Shown: positions 43,657-52,924, numbered from the stretch's first letter. The stretch is DNA of 64,000 nucleotides from Chromatocurvus sp046260765 (GCA_046260765.1 JBHEOO010000009.1:30756-94755), one strand, 5' to 3'. Notes: generated by a model not told the origin, from the sequence alone. Program-made: numbers and translations.

Positions 43657-43781
43657 TCAGTGGGTGGTTCCCCGACGGGTTGTTGTTGGCTCACTCCGCG
43701 CAACGAAAACGCGTTGTGAAGCGCTTTGTGAAGCACCTTGTGAAGCTTTTTGTTAAGACAAGCTGTGAAGATCAGGCTCAC
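43653..43781 (-). CDS. Possible 42-residue coupled peptide between gspK and gspL
   Basis: Starts at a GTG that overlaps the gspK stop (CTGTGA) and ends in a TGA that overlaps the gspL start (ATGA), so it fills the gap exactly. The middle is built from 12-bp repeats encoding KLHKVLHKALHNAF, whose Leu/Val/Ala/Phe spacing predicts an amphipathic basic helix; the end is QQQPVGEPPTE. It is unknown as a gsp component. It may simply carry ribosomes from gspK to gspL. Confidence 0.45.
   Translation of the reverse strand: MSLIFTACLNKKLHKVLHKALHNAFSLRGVSQQQPVGEPPTE
43713..43772. repeat. 12-bp tandem repeat, five copies, in the gspK-gspL gap
   Basis: Units on the plus strand near TTTGTGAAGCAC; the inner three are closest, and the outer copies have diverged. 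On the minus strand each reads as Leu-His-Lys/Asn-x in the small open frame. Confidence 0.8.
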
Positions 43782-44797
43782 AGGCTGCCGCTGGCCCGGA
43801 CAACCGTCGCCACCTGACGGTTGTCGCGGTGCAGAACACTGTACAAGCGCTGCTCGCGACCGGCAATCTCGACCCGCGCCGACAGCAGGAACCAGCTCGA
43901 TGACTCGCCGAGCAGGCCCGCAAGCTCCGCGCTATCGGCACCGGACAGCGCCGGCGTGGCCAGCAGATCCTCGACACTGGAAAAACCGATTTCCGCACGT
44001 TCCTGTGCCAGACCCTCAGCAGCGGCCAGCGCGAGCGGCTGCAGGCCGTTGTCACTGCCGATCGCCTGCAGCAGGGTGACTGGCATGGTATGGATATTCA
44101 TCGGCACCGGCGTTTGCGGCCATACCGCGACCAGTGGTTGTAAGCGCTCGAACAGCTCCGGCGTGACGTAGGCGATGGCGCGCAGCTCGCTGACGCTTGC
44201 CGGCGGCCGATTCGCGACCCGGTAAGCGGGAGACTGCACGGCATAGTAGTCGTCCTCGGCACCGTTCATGCGCGGCTCGCGGTCGGCATCCAGCCAGTCG
44301 CCGATGGCATCGGTAATGCGCATGGCCTCAGCCGGATCGACCTCCAGCGCGACCAGGAGTCGCATGAAGAAGCGTTGTCCCGCGGTGGACTCCGGCTGCG
44401 CACCGCTGTTGCCAGCGGGACCCTCGGCAGCAAGCATGTTCAGGTTGAAACGTCCCTGAAGGTCCTCCAGCTCACCCATCAGCCAGCCACCCTCGTCCAG
44501 CGCATAGGGCGCCGCGGGTTGCGCCCAGATCTCGCGCAGATCGTCCCGGGGACTCTCCCGCTGCAGGTCGGTATCGTGATCCAGCTTCAGCGCCATAGCG
44601 GCAAGCGTCTCGGCGCCGAGAAGGTAGGTGTGTGCCTGCTCACCGAGCAGGACATTGGCACCGCGCTGATAAAACAGATCAAACTCGCGCTGCATCGCCA
44701 CGAGCAGCGTTGCGCACAGGGCAAACACCAGCAGTGCAACGACCAGCGCCACACCGCCCTGTCGATGCCGTGACGGCTCAGTTCGGGGGCAGCGCAT
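43778..44797 (-). CDS. gspK: Type II secretion system minor pseudopilin K
   Basis: The large minor pseudopilin that caps the pseudopilus tip with GspI and GspJ. The leader RQGGVALVVALLVFALCATLLVAM has the prepilin cleavage site after Gly, with Val-Ala-Leu in place of Phe. The SAM-like helical insert follows (FNLNMLAAEG, ITDAIGDWLDADREPRMNGAEDDYY, SELRAIAYVTPELFERLQP). The 339 residues are usual. It overlaps gspJ. Confidence 0.94.
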   Translation of the reverse strand: MRCPRTEPSRHRQGGVALVVALLVFALCATLLVAMQREFDLFYQRGANVLLGEQAHTYLLGAETLAAMALKLDHDTDLQRESPRDDLREIWAQPAAPYALDEGGWLMGELEDLQGRFNLNMLAAEGPAGNSGAQPESTAGQRFFMRLLVALEVDPAEAMRITDAIGDWLDADREPRMNGAEDDYYAVQSPAYRVANRPPASVSELRAIAYVTPELFERLQPLVAVWPQTPVPMNIHTMPVTLLQAIGSDNGLQPLALAAAEGLAQERAEIGFSSVEDLLATPALSGADSAELAGLLGESSSWFLLSARVEIAGREQRLYSVLHRDNRQVATVVRASGSL

Positions 44798-45470
44798 ACA
44801 GTCGCGTCAGCAGCCCGACATCGGCAAGCTCGAGGCGCAGCTCGAGTGCTGCCGGCGGTGCCATCGCAAGCCCCGGCTGGCTGACATCGGCTACCCATGA
44901 CGTCTCCCAGTCCCGCGTTTCCACCAGCGTCGCATTGCCCGCGCGCAGTGAGGCGATATCTCTCAGGAAGCGAAGCTCGACGCCCTCGACGTCTTCGAGC
45001 AAGAGGACGCGTGCCGGCTGTACGCCGCCTGCGCGATCGAGAACCGGGTAGCGTAAGCGCCAGAGTGCACCATCCTCGAAAACGTAGGCGACCCGTTCCA
45101 GCGTGCTGCGGGCATGGCCGGCGCTGTTGTGCCAGCCGGCGCGTGTCAGTGTCAGGGGAAAGCGCGCAAGGCGCCCGCCGCTCAGGCCGGGCTGTTCCTG
45201 TCCGAATTCATCGCGCACGCCGCGGTCGACAAACTGGCGGATATCCCGTGACATCAGCGCCAGGGCGCGATTGATTGCTGCAGTGCGCTCGGCCACCTCA
45301 CGGGTACTCTCCACACCGGAAATCACCGTCGAGACCCCCGCATAGGCCGCTGCGGCCACAAACGCCGTGACGGCAAGAGCGATCAAAACCTCGACCAGTG
45401 TGAAGCCCCTGCTGCCAGGCTTGCTGGCGCCCAGGTCCCCATCGCGTGGCACTCTGCGTATGCACACCAC
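44778..45470 (-). CDS. gspJ: Type II secretion system minor pseudopilin J
   Basis: Tip pseudopilin. The prepilin motif SRGFTLVEVLIALAVTAFV gives cleavage after Gly; the globular domain has IRQFVDRGVRDEFG and GVELRFL. I place the start at GTG 45470, 16 bases after the gspI stop; an open extension to 45542 lies inside gspI. A 23-residue leader before the cleavage Gly is longer than usual, so a start at GTG 45467 or later is possible. Confidence 0.9.
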   Translation of the reverse strand: MVCIRRVPRDGDLGASKPGSRGFTLVEVLIALAVTAFVAAAAYAGVSTVISGVESTREVAERTAAINRALALMSRDIRQFVDRGVRDEFGQEQPGLSGGRLARFPLTLTRAGWHNSAGHARSTLERVAYVFEDGALWRLRYPVLDRAGGVQPARVLLLEDVEGVELRFLRDIASLRAGNATLVETRDWETSWVADVSQPGLAMAPPAALELRLELADVGLLTRLYALPPN

Positions 45471-45486
45471 GGTGCCGGATTCAGGT

Positions 45487-45906
45487 CTAGGCACCGGGTA
45501 CCGCCATATTGTCGGAGAAATCCGCCGACAGATAGGCGACACGTGAAATCAGCGCCGCGTTCCGTTGACCCTCGCGCAGACCGACACGGACTTCAATGCG
45601 GTAGAACTGTGGAACCTGGGTCTGCTCGCTTTCGAGCCACCAGAACCACTCCCGCCCCGCCATGTCCGCGCTGCCGGTTTCGCTGCCCTGAAGCAGCTGC
45701 CGACGCGACGCGGCGAGCAGACGCACTTCGGCCAGCTTATTCCCGGCGACCAGGCTTGCCATGGATTTGTCGCGCAGATGGGCAGTGCCGTCGATGTGCT
45801 GATCGAGGGTGAACAACAGGGCGGGCACCGACAGCGCCACGATGGCGAGAGCGACCATGACCTCGACCAGCGTGAAGCCCGACTGCTGCGGCGGTCTATT
45901 GATCAT
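45487..45906 (-). CDS. gspI: Type II secretion system minor pseudopilin I
   Basis: Tip pseudopilin of 139 residues. The prepilin leader MINRPPQQSGFTLVEVMVALAIVALSV cleaves after Gly10; the short globular domain includes LAEVRLLAASR and REWFWWLE. The ATG at 45906 overlaps gspH by 11 bases. It is the nucleator of the GspI-J-K tip complex in other systems. Confidence 0.93.
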   Translation of the reverse strand: MINRPPQQSGFTLVEVMVALAIVALSVPALLFTLDQHIDGTAHLRDKSMASLVAGNKLAEVRLLAASRRQLLQGSETGSADMAGREWFWWLESEQTQVPQFYRIEVRVGLREGQRNAALISRVAYLSADFSDNMAVPGA

Positions 45907-46441
45907 CAACCTGCCCGCCTGCGTTCTCCAGCGTAAAGCGCCCGAGCAGATCCCAACGCAGACGCCAGAGCAGATCACCGCTTTCCCGCTCGCGGAACGT
46001 CAGCTCCCCGGGCGCGGTCTCGCCGCTGGCGTAAAAGACGATCGGCGGTGCATCCGGCTCAGCATCGGTGCCCGCAAGCGCGACGGACCTGCCCTCGAGC
46101 AGCAGCTCGAGGGCCACGCCTTCACCCAGACTGCGCGACGTCCACACATCCCGTGCAGTCTCCGGGCGCCGCCAGCCCTCGGGCCAGCGCTCGAGCCACT
46201 GTGTGCGCCAGCTGTCGGACGCCGCATCGTGCACGAGCCGCAGGCCATAGTCGCGACCACTGAACTGCGCTTCATCCAGTGCGTAGCCGCCCATTCCCAT
46301 CACGCCGCGAACCGCACTCTCAACCTTCCGGTCGCGACTGCCCGAATTCAGTCCCAGCGTGGCAAGCGACGTCATGAGCACCACAACAAAAAGCACGACG
46401 AGCAGCTCGACCAGACTGAATGCGCGACTGCGCCTCTGCAC
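45896..46441 (-). CDS. gspH: Type II secretion system minor pseudopilin H
   Basis: Minor pseudopilin linking tip to shaft. The leader MQRRSRAFSLVELLVVLFVVVLM has Ala, not Gly, before Phe at the cleavage site, a tolerated but unusual residue. The globular part shows the GspH pattern (GGYALDEAQFSGRDYGLRLVHD, FYASGETAPGELTF). It lies six bases after gspG. Confidence 0.92.
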   Translation of the reverse strand: MQRRSRAFSLVELLVVLFVVVLMTSLATLGLNSGSRDRKVESAVRGVMGMGGYALDEAQFSGRDYGLRLVHDAASDSWRTQWLERWPEGWRRPETARDVWTSRSLGEGVALELLLEGRSVALAGTDAEPDAPPIVFYASGETAPGELTFRERESGDLLWRLRWDLLGRFTLENAGGQVDDQ

Positions 46442-46447
46442 CGTCTG

Positions 46448-46897
46448 TCACTCCTCGCTTGCCCAGTTGCCGATATCCGCATTCTGGTCTTCCCCGCCGG
46501 AGAGCCCGTCGGCACCCAGCGTGTAGATATCCACTTCGCCGTGCTCGCCGGGGCTCAGGTACAGGTAGGGACGACCCCAGGGATCCCTCGGCACCTCGGC
46601 CAGGTAACCCCCTTGCTTGAAGTTGCGCGGCTCAGGCGCCAGGGTGCTTGGTTCTACAAGAGCGTCGAGACCCTGCTCTGTGGTCGGATAGGTATAGTTG
46701 TCGAGACGGTAGATCTTGAGAGCAGTCTCGATAGCCTTGAAGTCCGCCTGCGCTTTCTGCACGCGGGCATCGTCCGCACGATTGAGCACGGTAGGCGCGA
46801 CAACGCTGATCAGCAGACCCATGATAACCAGCACCACCAGAATTTCGACGAGCGAGAAACCGTCGCCGCGACGCGCTGTGACAAATCGCTTATGCAT
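46448..46897 (-). CDS. gspG: Type II secretion system major pseudopilin G
   Basis: Builds the pseudopilus shaft. The leader RRGDGFSLVEILVVLVIMGLL cleaves after Gly13. The conserved GspG C-terminal calcium loop is present (GRPYLYLSPGEHGEVDIYTLG, then DGLSGGEDQNADIGNW), as is DNYTYPTTEQGLDALV. The 149 residues are typical. The prepilin peptidase GspO/PilD is not in this window and must be encoded elsewhere. Confidence 0.97.
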   Translation of the reverse strand: MHKRFVTARRGDGFSLVEILVVLVIMGLLISVVAPTVLNRADDARVQKAQADFKAIETALKIYRLDNYTYPTTEQGLDALVEPSTLAPEPRNFKQGGYLAEVPRDPWGRPYLYLSPGEHGEVDIYTLGADGLSGGEDQNADIGNWASEE

Positions 46898-46901
46898 GTT
46901 G

Positions 46902-48122
46902 TTACCTTACCATTGTGTTGAGATCGAAAATCGGCAGCAGGATGGCCAGCACAATCACCAGCACCATTCCGCCCATGAACACAACCATGAGCGGCTCGAA
47001 CAGCCCCATCGCCGTACCCAGGGCCATTTCCAGCTCGCGCTCCTGATTGGTTGCGCTGCGCGACAGCATGCTCTCGAGCGCCCCACTGGATTCGCCGCTG
47101 GCCACCATATGCACCATCATCGGCGGAAACATGCCGCTTTCACCCAGGGCCCGACTGAGGCTCGCACCCTCCTGCACGCGCTCTGCCACGCGCTGGCTTT
47201 CCTCGCGCAGCACCAGGTTGACCAGCACCTGGCCGGCAATACGCAGGGAGTCCAGCAGCGGCACGCCACTGGCCATGAGGATGCTCAGTGTAGAGGCGAA
47301 GCGCGCGGTATCCATGGAGATCAGCAGGCGCGACAGCCCGGGTACGCGCAGCAGAAGGCGGTGCCAGCGGCGCCGGCGCGATGGCTCCTGCAGCGCACGG
47401 CGAGCCACCAGTATCAGGGCAGCGACGCCGATCAGCAGCCAGGCAATGAACTCGCGGAAGAAATCGCTGGTAGCGATAAGGCCCCGCGTCAGCAGCGGCA
47501 GTTCACGACTGCTGTGGGCAAAAATACCGATCAGTTCGGGCACCACAAAAACCATCAGCGCCGTGACAACCGCAAGGGCAACGCCCAGCAGTATGAAGGG
47601 GTAGATCATTGCCATCTTGAGCTTCTGCGCGGTGTACCGGCGCTGCTCCGAGTAGTCGGCCAGCTGCTCAAGCACCGGCCCGAGGAAACCCGCATGCTCT
47701 CCGGCACTGACCATGGCCCGGTACATCTCATTAAACACCTGCGGAAACTCACCGAGCGCATAGGCCAGCGTGTGACCCTCGGACACCCGGGAGCGCACCT
47801 GCAGCAGCAGTCCCTTGGTGGATGCCTTGCGGCTCTGCTCAGCCGCCGCCTGCAGGCAGTCGGCCAGCGGCAGGCCCGACTCCACCAGCGTGGCGAGCTG
47901 GCGCGTGAGCAGCGCAAGATCGCCGGCGCCGACCCGCGGGCGAAATAGCTTCGAGCGCCAGCCTCCGCTCAGGTTGACGCTGCGATTCGCCGTGGCGACC
48001 TCGACCGGGCGCAGTTTCTGCTGACGCAGCTGGGCGCGCACGCCGCGCTCGGAATCGCCCTCGAGCACGCCGCGGACCAGGCGGCCCTCGGCGTTCAGCG
48101 CCTGGTAACGGAAGGCCGTCAC
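46902..48122 (-). CDS. gspF: Type II secretion system inner-membrane platform protein F
   Basis: The polytopic core of the platform, contacting GspE and GspL. Two GspF/PilC cytoplasmic domains, each followed by membrane helices, about three helices in all (IYPFILLGVALAVVTALMVFVVPE, and MGLFEPLMVVFMGGMVLVIVLAILLPIF at the C terminus). The 406 residues are of standard length. It lies five bases ahead of gspG. Confidence 0.95.
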   Translation of the reverse strand: MTAFRYQALNAEGRLVRGVLEGDSERGVRAQLRQQKLRPVEVATANRSVNLSGGWRSKLFRPRVGAGDLALLTRQLATLVESGLPLADCLQAAAEQSRKASTKGLLLQVRSRVSEGHTLAYALGEFPQVFNEMYRAMVSAGEHAGFLGPVLEQLADYSEQRRYTAQKLKMAMIYPFILLGVALAVVTALMVFVVPELIGIFAHSSRELPLLTRGLIATSDFFREFIAWLLIGVAALILVARRALQEPSRRRRWHRLLLRVPGLSRLLISMDTARFASTLSILMASGVPLLDSLRIAGQVLVNLVLREESQRVAERVQEGASLSRALGESGMFPPMMVHMVASGESSGALESMLSRSATNQERELEMALGTAMGLFEPLMVVFMGGMVLVIVLAILLPIFDLNTMVR

Positions 48123-48140
48123 GGTCGAGGTCCCGCCTGT

Positions 48141-49685
48141 CTATCCCAGTGAGGTGACACGCATGACCTCTTCCAGACTGGTCTGGCCACTGAGAACCCG
48201 GGCGCGGCCATCTTCCTGAATACCGGCGTGCTGCTCACGGGCTTCCCGCAGCATGTCCTGCTCGCTGGCGCCCTCGTGAATCATCGCGCGCAGCCGGTCG
48301 CGGATCTCGATGAGCTCGTAAATACCGGCGCGACCCCGGTACCCCGTGTTGTTGCAGGCATCACAACCTTCCGGGTGATACAGCTCGATGTTGTCGCTGT
48401 CTTCGTCTTTTTGAGCGCAAAGGCCGAGCAGCTCGCGCTCGCCCGCTGTGGCCGCCGCCGCGCGGCGACACTGCGGGCAGAGCACGCGCACCAGCCGCTG
48501 CGCCATGACGCCGATCAGACTGGACGACAGCAGGAAGGGCTCAATCCCCATGTCCTGCAGGCGCGTCACCGCGCCAATGGCAGTATTGGTGTGCAGGGTC
48601 GACAGCACCAGATGCCCGGTAAGAGACGCCTGCACGGCGATCTCCGCGGTTTCCAGGTCACGTATCTCGCCCACCATCACCACATCCGGGTCCTGGCGCA
48701 GGATGGCACGCAGGCCGCGGGCAAAGGTCATGTCGACCTTGGTGTTGACCTGGGTCTGGCCAATGCCCGGCAGCATGTATTCCACCGGGTCCTCGATGGT
48801 GAGGATGTTGCTGGCGCTGTCGTTGATCTCGGACAGTCCGGCATACAGTGTGGTGGTCTTGCCGGAGCCGGTCGGGCCGGTCACCAGAATGATGCCGTAG
48901 GGACTGCGCAGCGCGCGCCGGAACCCCGCGAGCACCTGTTCGGGCATGCCCAGCTGGGCGAGCTCGAGCTGGCCTGCCTGCTTGTCGAGCAGGCGCAGTA
49001 CAACGCGCTCACCGTAGGCAGAGGGAATGGTCGACATGCGGATATCCACGGCGTGACCGGCAATGCGGATGGAAATGCGCCCGTCCTGTGGCACGCGCTT
49101 TTCTGCGATATCCAGCCGCGCCATGACCTTGAGCCTCGACACCAGCAGCGGCCCGAGCATGCGCTTGGGCGACAGCACCTCGGTCAGCACACCGTCGACG
49201 CGATAGCGCACGCTGAGCCGGTGCTCGAAGGTTTCTATGTGTACGTCAGAGGCCTGATCACGCACAGCCTGGGACAGAATGGCATTGATCAGGCGGATGA
49301 TCGGAGCATCGTCCTCGGTATCCATAAGGTCGCCACCATCGGGAATCTCGTCTGCCAGCCGGCTGAGATCCACGTCGGCGCTGATGTCCTCGGCCATCTG
49401 CACCGCCTCGCTGTTATCGCGCTGGTAGGCCTTGCTCAGACGTTGCTGGAACGCGTCCGGGGCAAGCGACTGCAGGTGGTACGTTCTGCCAAGCACCCGG
49501 CGAAGCTCGATCAGGACATCGGCAGACAGCGATTCGCGATGGTAGACCACGGGCTCGCTGCCCTGTGGCGACTCCACCAGCACGCCATGCTGCTTGGCGT
49601 AGGAAAACGGCAGCCTGCCACCGATACGGTCAGCGGCGGGTGGCGCGCTCGCCGCAACGTCCTGCAGTGCATCAACCGTGCTCAT
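48141..49685 (-). CDS. gspE: Type II secretion system ATPase E
   Basis: The cytoplasmic hexameric motor for the pseudopilus. N1E/N2E domains are followed by the RecA-like core with Walker A GPTGSGKTTTLYAGL, Asp box ILTIEDPVEYML, Walker B LRQDPDVVMVGEIRD and His box. The four-cysteine zinc knuckle is seen in VLCPQCRRAA and GCDACNNTGYRGR. The 514 residues are usual. It overlaps gspD by ATGA and is separated from gspF by 18 bases. Confidence 0.97.
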   Translation of the reverse strand: MSTVDALQDVAASAPPAADRIGGRLPFSYAKQHGVLVESPQGSEPVVYHRESLSADVLIELRRVLGRTYHLQSLAPDAFQQRLSKAYQRDNSEAVQMAEDISADVDLSRLADEIPDGGDLMDTEDDAPIIRLINAILSQAVRDQASDVHIETFEHRLSVRYRVDGVLTEVLSPKRMLGPLLVSRLKVMARLDIAEKRVPQDGRISIRIAGHAVDIRMSTIPSAYGERVVLRLLDKQAGQLELAQLGMPEQVLAGFRRALRSPYGIILVTGPTGSGKTTTLYAGLSEINDSASNILTIEDPVEYMLPGIGQTQVNTKVDMTFARGLRAILRQDPDVVMVGEIRDLETAEIAVQASLTGHLVLSTLHTNTAIGAVTRLQDMGIEPFLLSSSLIGVMAQRLVRVLCPQCRRAAAATAGERELLGLCAQKDEDSDNIELYHPEGCDACNNTGYRGRAGIYELIEIRDRLRAMIHEGASEQDMLREAREQHAGIQEDGRARVLSGQTSLEEVMRVTSLG

Positions 49686-51730
49686 GGTGTCTCCCGCGGC
49701 TCTTCGGCAGCCGCATCTTCACGCAATTCTTCCAGTTCGCGGATCTGCTCTTCCCACTCGGGCAACACCGGTAGCTTGTTGTCGTCCAGTCGCAGCAGGC
49801 CGCGCTCGCGGCGCTGCATCTGCTGGTCGCGGATATAGCGGTACTTCTCGCCGGTGGCGTCGTTCATGCGTCCATCATCGCGGATGATCGTCGGGCGGAT
49901 AAAAATCAGCAGGTTGGTCTTGACCACCTGGGCAGACTCATTGCGGAACAGGCGCCCCAGCAAGGGAATATCCCCCAGCAGCGGGACCTTCTGCATGCGA
50001 TCCTGAACATCGTCCTTGATAAGACCGCCAAGAACGACGATCCGGCCATCCCCCGCCAGCACCTTGGTCTGTATCTTGCGCTCGTTGGTGATCAGATCGG
50101 TTGCCTCCAGCCCGGTGAGGCTGGAGACTTCCTGCTCGATATCGAGCACCACGGAATCGCCGTCATTGACGTGCGGCTTCACCGTCAGGGTGATACCGAC
50201 GTTTTCGCGCTGGATGGTCTGGAAGGGGTTCTGGGCGCCCTGGCCACCGGCACCGGTGTTGGTGAACGACCCGGTGATGAATGGCACGTTCTGACCCACC
50301 GTGATAAAGGCTTCCTGGTTATCCAGCGTCAGCAGACTCGGCGTGGACAGGATGTTGGCATTGGTCTGGCTCTCAAGGGCATTCAGGATCACTGTCATGC
50401 TCAGCTCCTCGTCAACGGCGCCCCAGCCCAGGGAGAGCCCGGAAGACTGGGCCAGTGCGGCAGCGAGACTGCCGACGTTGAAGTCTCCGGTCTGTATCCC
50501 TCCGGCCTCACCGCCACCGGGAGGGACGATGGCACCGGCAATACGGCCTGCCCGGGGGTCGCTGGTATCGACATTGCTCCCGAAAGCACCCGTCTCGTTG
50601 GCAAACAGCCACTGCAGGCCAAGATCGGCACCGTCGTTGATTTCCATCTCGACAATAATCGCCTCCACGAGCACCTGGGCGCGGCGAATATCCAGGCGAC
50701 GGATCACTGCCTGCATGGCGGCCATCTGGTCCGGTTCCGCTGTAATGATCAGGCTGTTGGTGTCTTCGTCAGCTTCAATACTGGCGGCGCCGCGTCTGCC
50801 CGCGGCGCCGCCGGCATCACTCTGGCTGCTTTGCGACAGGTTCTGCATAACGCGCGACAGTACTTCCGCCACCGCCTGGGCGTTGGCGTAATCAAGGTAC
50901 ACCACGCGCACGTTGCCGGTTTGCTCCAGCGGCGTATCCAGGTAGGCAATCAGCGCGCTGATGCGGGCCCGCTGCAGTTCATCGCCGGTCACCAGAACAC
51001 TGTTGGTGCGCGTATCCGGGACCAGCAGGACTTCCGGCTCCGGTCCCTCGGAGCCCTGTTCCGGGCGGTTGAGTTTTTCCAGCATCGACACCACGTCACC
51101 GGCGACGGCATGCTTCAGCGGCACGACATCCGTCTCCTGCGTGGCCGAGGTATCCATCCGCTGGATGACCTCGGTGATGCGTCGGATATTGGCAGCCGTA
51201 TCGGACATGATAATAGCGTTGCTTGGGGCGTAGGCGGCCATGTGCGCCTGCTGTGGGACCAGGGGACGCAGCACGGGAATCAGCTTGGATGCCGAGATAT
51301 TTTCGAGACGAATCACCTGGGTCACGTACTCGTCGGACACCCGCGATGCATTCTCCCGATCAACCGGCAGAGACGCAGAGCGCGCATCCTTGCTCTGTAT
51401 GACCCGCACCACGTTACCGGAGCGCACGGCAGTGAACCCGTGTACATCGAGAATCGACAGGAAAAGGTCATACAGCTCGGCGCGGGCGATGGGCTTGTTG
51501 GAGACAACCCGCACCTTGCCCTTGACGCCGGGGTCGACGACGATTGTGGTATCAGTTACCTCGGCCACGAACTTGATCAGTTCCTGAATATCGGTGTCTT
51601 TCAGGTTGACCGTGAAGTCCTGCGCCAGCGCTGCATAGGAACTGAGCGCCAGGAACAGTGCGGCGAGGCAAAGACCGGGTTTTCCGCGCTTTCGCAGCCA
51701 GCGTTGAATGTCACAGTCTGTCAGTTTCAT
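49682..51730 (-). CDS. gspD: Type II secretion system secretin D
   Basis: The outer-membrane channel. The signal peptide ends near YAALAQDF; N0 (FTVNLKDTDIQELIKFVAEVT), N1-N3 domains (SNAIIMSDTAANIRRITEVIQRMD, TNSLIITAEPDQM), and the secretin core with QNVPFITGSFTNTGAGGQ, VGITLTVKPHVNDGDSVVLDIEQEVS and PLLGDIPLLGRLFRN. The C-terminal S-domain (after about residue 640) is charged. The 682 residues are usual. No pilotin gene is nearby. Confidence 0.97.
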   Translation of the reverse strand: MKLTDCDIQRWLRKRGKPGLCLAALFLALSSYAALAQDFTVNLKDTDIQELIKFVAEVTDTTIVVDPGVKGKVRVVSNKPIARAELYDLFLSILDVHGFTAVRSGNVVRVIQSKDARSASLPVDRENASRVSDEYVTQVIRLENISASKLIPVLRPLVPQQAHMAAYAPSNAIIMSDTAANIRRITEVIQRMDTSATQETDVVPLKHAVAGDVVSMLEKLNRPEQGSEGPEPEVLLVPDTRTNSVLVTGDELQRARISALIAYLDTPLEQTGNVRVVYLDYANAQAVAEVLSRVMQNLSQSSQSDAGGAAGRRGAASIEADEDTNSLIITAEPDQMAAMQAVIRRLDIRRAQVLVEAIIVEMEINDGADLGLQWLFANETGAFGSNVDTSDPRAGRIAGAIVPPGGGEAGGIQTGDFNVGSLAAALAQSSGLSLGWGAVDEELSMTVILNALESQTNANILSTPSLLTLDNQEAFITVGQNVPFITGSFTNTGAGGQGAQNPFQTIQRENVGITLTVKPHVNDGDSVVLDIEQEVSSLTGLEATDLITNERKIQTKVLAGDGRIVVLGGLIKDDVQDRMQKVPLLGDIPLLGRLFRNESAQVVKTNLLIFIRPTIIRDDGRMNDATGEKYRYIRDQQMQRRERGLLRLDDNKLPVLPEWEEQIRELEELREDAAAEEPRETP

Positions 51731-52782
51731 TCACCGTTCCTGATTTCCGGCAGTTGCACACTCAACACAAGCTCGCTTCCGTTTCGCTGTAGCTCAAACA
51801 CCGCCGAACGCTCATCCCGCATCGCCTGGTAGAGCCTCAGGGTGTTGGCCGGATCGCTGAGCGACAGCCCGTTAACGGACGTTACAATATCCCCCGCCTC
51901 GAATCCCAGGGCGGTAAAGTCATCGCTGGCGCGGCCCGGCGACAGCCGGTAACCCACGAGGCCACCGTCGCTTCGCACCGGCGCCACCTGCACCACCTCC
52001 GCGAGCGACTGCGGGTCGCTGTACAGGCGGTCGCGGTACTGCGCTGCCAGCGTCGTATTCTCAACCCGCTCAACCTGCTGCGCCGGCTGTGACGCCGTGT
52101 CTGCAGGCCTCGCTGAACTCGTGCTTTCCCTGCCACGACCTGGGGCGTTGGATGACGGGAACAGGTCGTTCTCCTCAAACAGCAACAGCAGCTCGTAATT
52201 ACCCGCATTATCGAGCACCGCCCGCGACGGCAGCACCTTCGCCAATCGCACGCGTCCCTGCACCGGAAGCGCATCGCCGACAGCATACACCGCCTGCTCG
52301 CCGCGGTGCTCGATCATGGCATAGCCGAGACCATCGTCGCTGGAAGACACCACGCCGCGCAACAGAAGCGGTAACCCGGATTCACGGGCATCCTCCTCGA
52401 TGCCCGCGCGATCCCCACTGGCCGCCGCACGACGTGCGGCGAGCTGTGCGATGGCCGCCTCGCTGGCGCTGTCGGGGTCGCCGAACAGGTGCCAGCCGGC
52501 AATCCTGTCGATATCGACCGACATCGCGGGCCCGACGCTGGCGGGCTGACGCAACGGATTGATGATGGCGGCAAGCGGCGGCACCTGAACCGCGGGGGAT
52601 GGCAGCCATGACCAGGCGATGCCGACCAGCGAGTGTGTGCACCACAGGGCCGCCAGAAACAGAACGAGCTGCTGCAGGCGACGCGTTGCTCGGGGCTGTG
52701 ACAGCCGGTCCATTGCCGCATCGAGCAGTCTCGAGCCACGTTCACCCGACGCGCCCAGTCTGTCACGCCACGACGGCAACAT
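51727..52782 (-). CDS. gspC: Type II secretion system protein C
   Basis: Links the inner platform to the secretin and helps choose substrates. A basic cytoplasmic start, one helix (VLFLAALWCTHSLVGIAW), the HR domain (LPLLLRGVVSSSDDGLGYAMIEHRGEQAVYAVGDAL), a linker and a C-terminal PDZ domain (VGYRLSPGRASDDFTALGFEAGDIVTSVNGLSLSD). It is the first gene of the operon and overlaps gspD by ATGA. The promoter region upstream holds a direct repeat at 52860-52879. Confidence 0.94.
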   Translation of the reverse strand: MLPSWRDRLGASGERGSRLLDAAMDRLSQPRATRRLQQLVLFLAALWCTHSLVGIAWSWLPSPAVQVPPLAAIINPLRQPASVGPAMSVDIDRIAGWHLFGDPDSASEAAIAQLAARRAAASGDRAGIEEDARESGLPLLLRGVVSSSDDGLGYAMIEHRGEQAVYAVGDALPVQGRVRLAKVLPSRAVLDNAGNYELLLLFEENDLFPSSNAPGRGRESTSSARPADTASQPAQQVERVENTTLAAQYRDRLYSDPQSLAEVVQVAPVRSDGGLVGYRLSPGRASDDFTALGFEAGDIVTSVNGLSLSDPANTLRLYQAMRDERSAVFELQRNGSELVLSVQLPEIRNGE

Positions 52783-52859
52783 GCTGTCCTCCCTGCGTCA
52801 CGCGATTACCGGACGGGCCGGAAACCGACCCCGCCCGAAGGCGCCCATTTAATGGCAAA

Positions 52860-52879
52860 ATTGTGACACTATTGTGACA
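52860..52879 (-). promoter_or_regulatory. Direct repeat upstream of gspC
   Basis: ATTGTGACA occurs twice at an 11-bp spacing (52860-52868 and 52871-52879), 78 to 97 bases before the gspC start. One helical turn between copies is what a dimer bound to one face needs. The TGTGA core recalls half of a CRP site, but the second half is direct, not inverted. An AT-rich patch (CATTAAAT on the minus strand) lies next to it and could be the -10. Confidence 0.45.
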
Positions 52880-52924
52880 TGCCGGCCATCCAATCGGTCG
52901 CTGGCAGGGTGCGATGGCTGAAAA

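Noticed and set aside
43713..43772. CRISPR-like array between gspK and gspL
   Set aside because: The units are 12 bp and contiguous, with no spacers and no cas genes.
48228..49838. A 536-codon open frame antisense to gspE
   Set aside because: gspE has all Walker and zinc motifs. The long antisense frame follows from third-position GC bias.
50171..51832. A 553-codon open frame antisense to gspD
   Set aside because: Same reason: gspD is a complete secretin and the antisense product has no recognisable domain or ribosome site.
52860..52879. A CRP site upstream of gspC
   Set aside because: The TGTGA copies are direct, at 11 bp, with no TCACA half-site at the right distance for the CRP palindrome.
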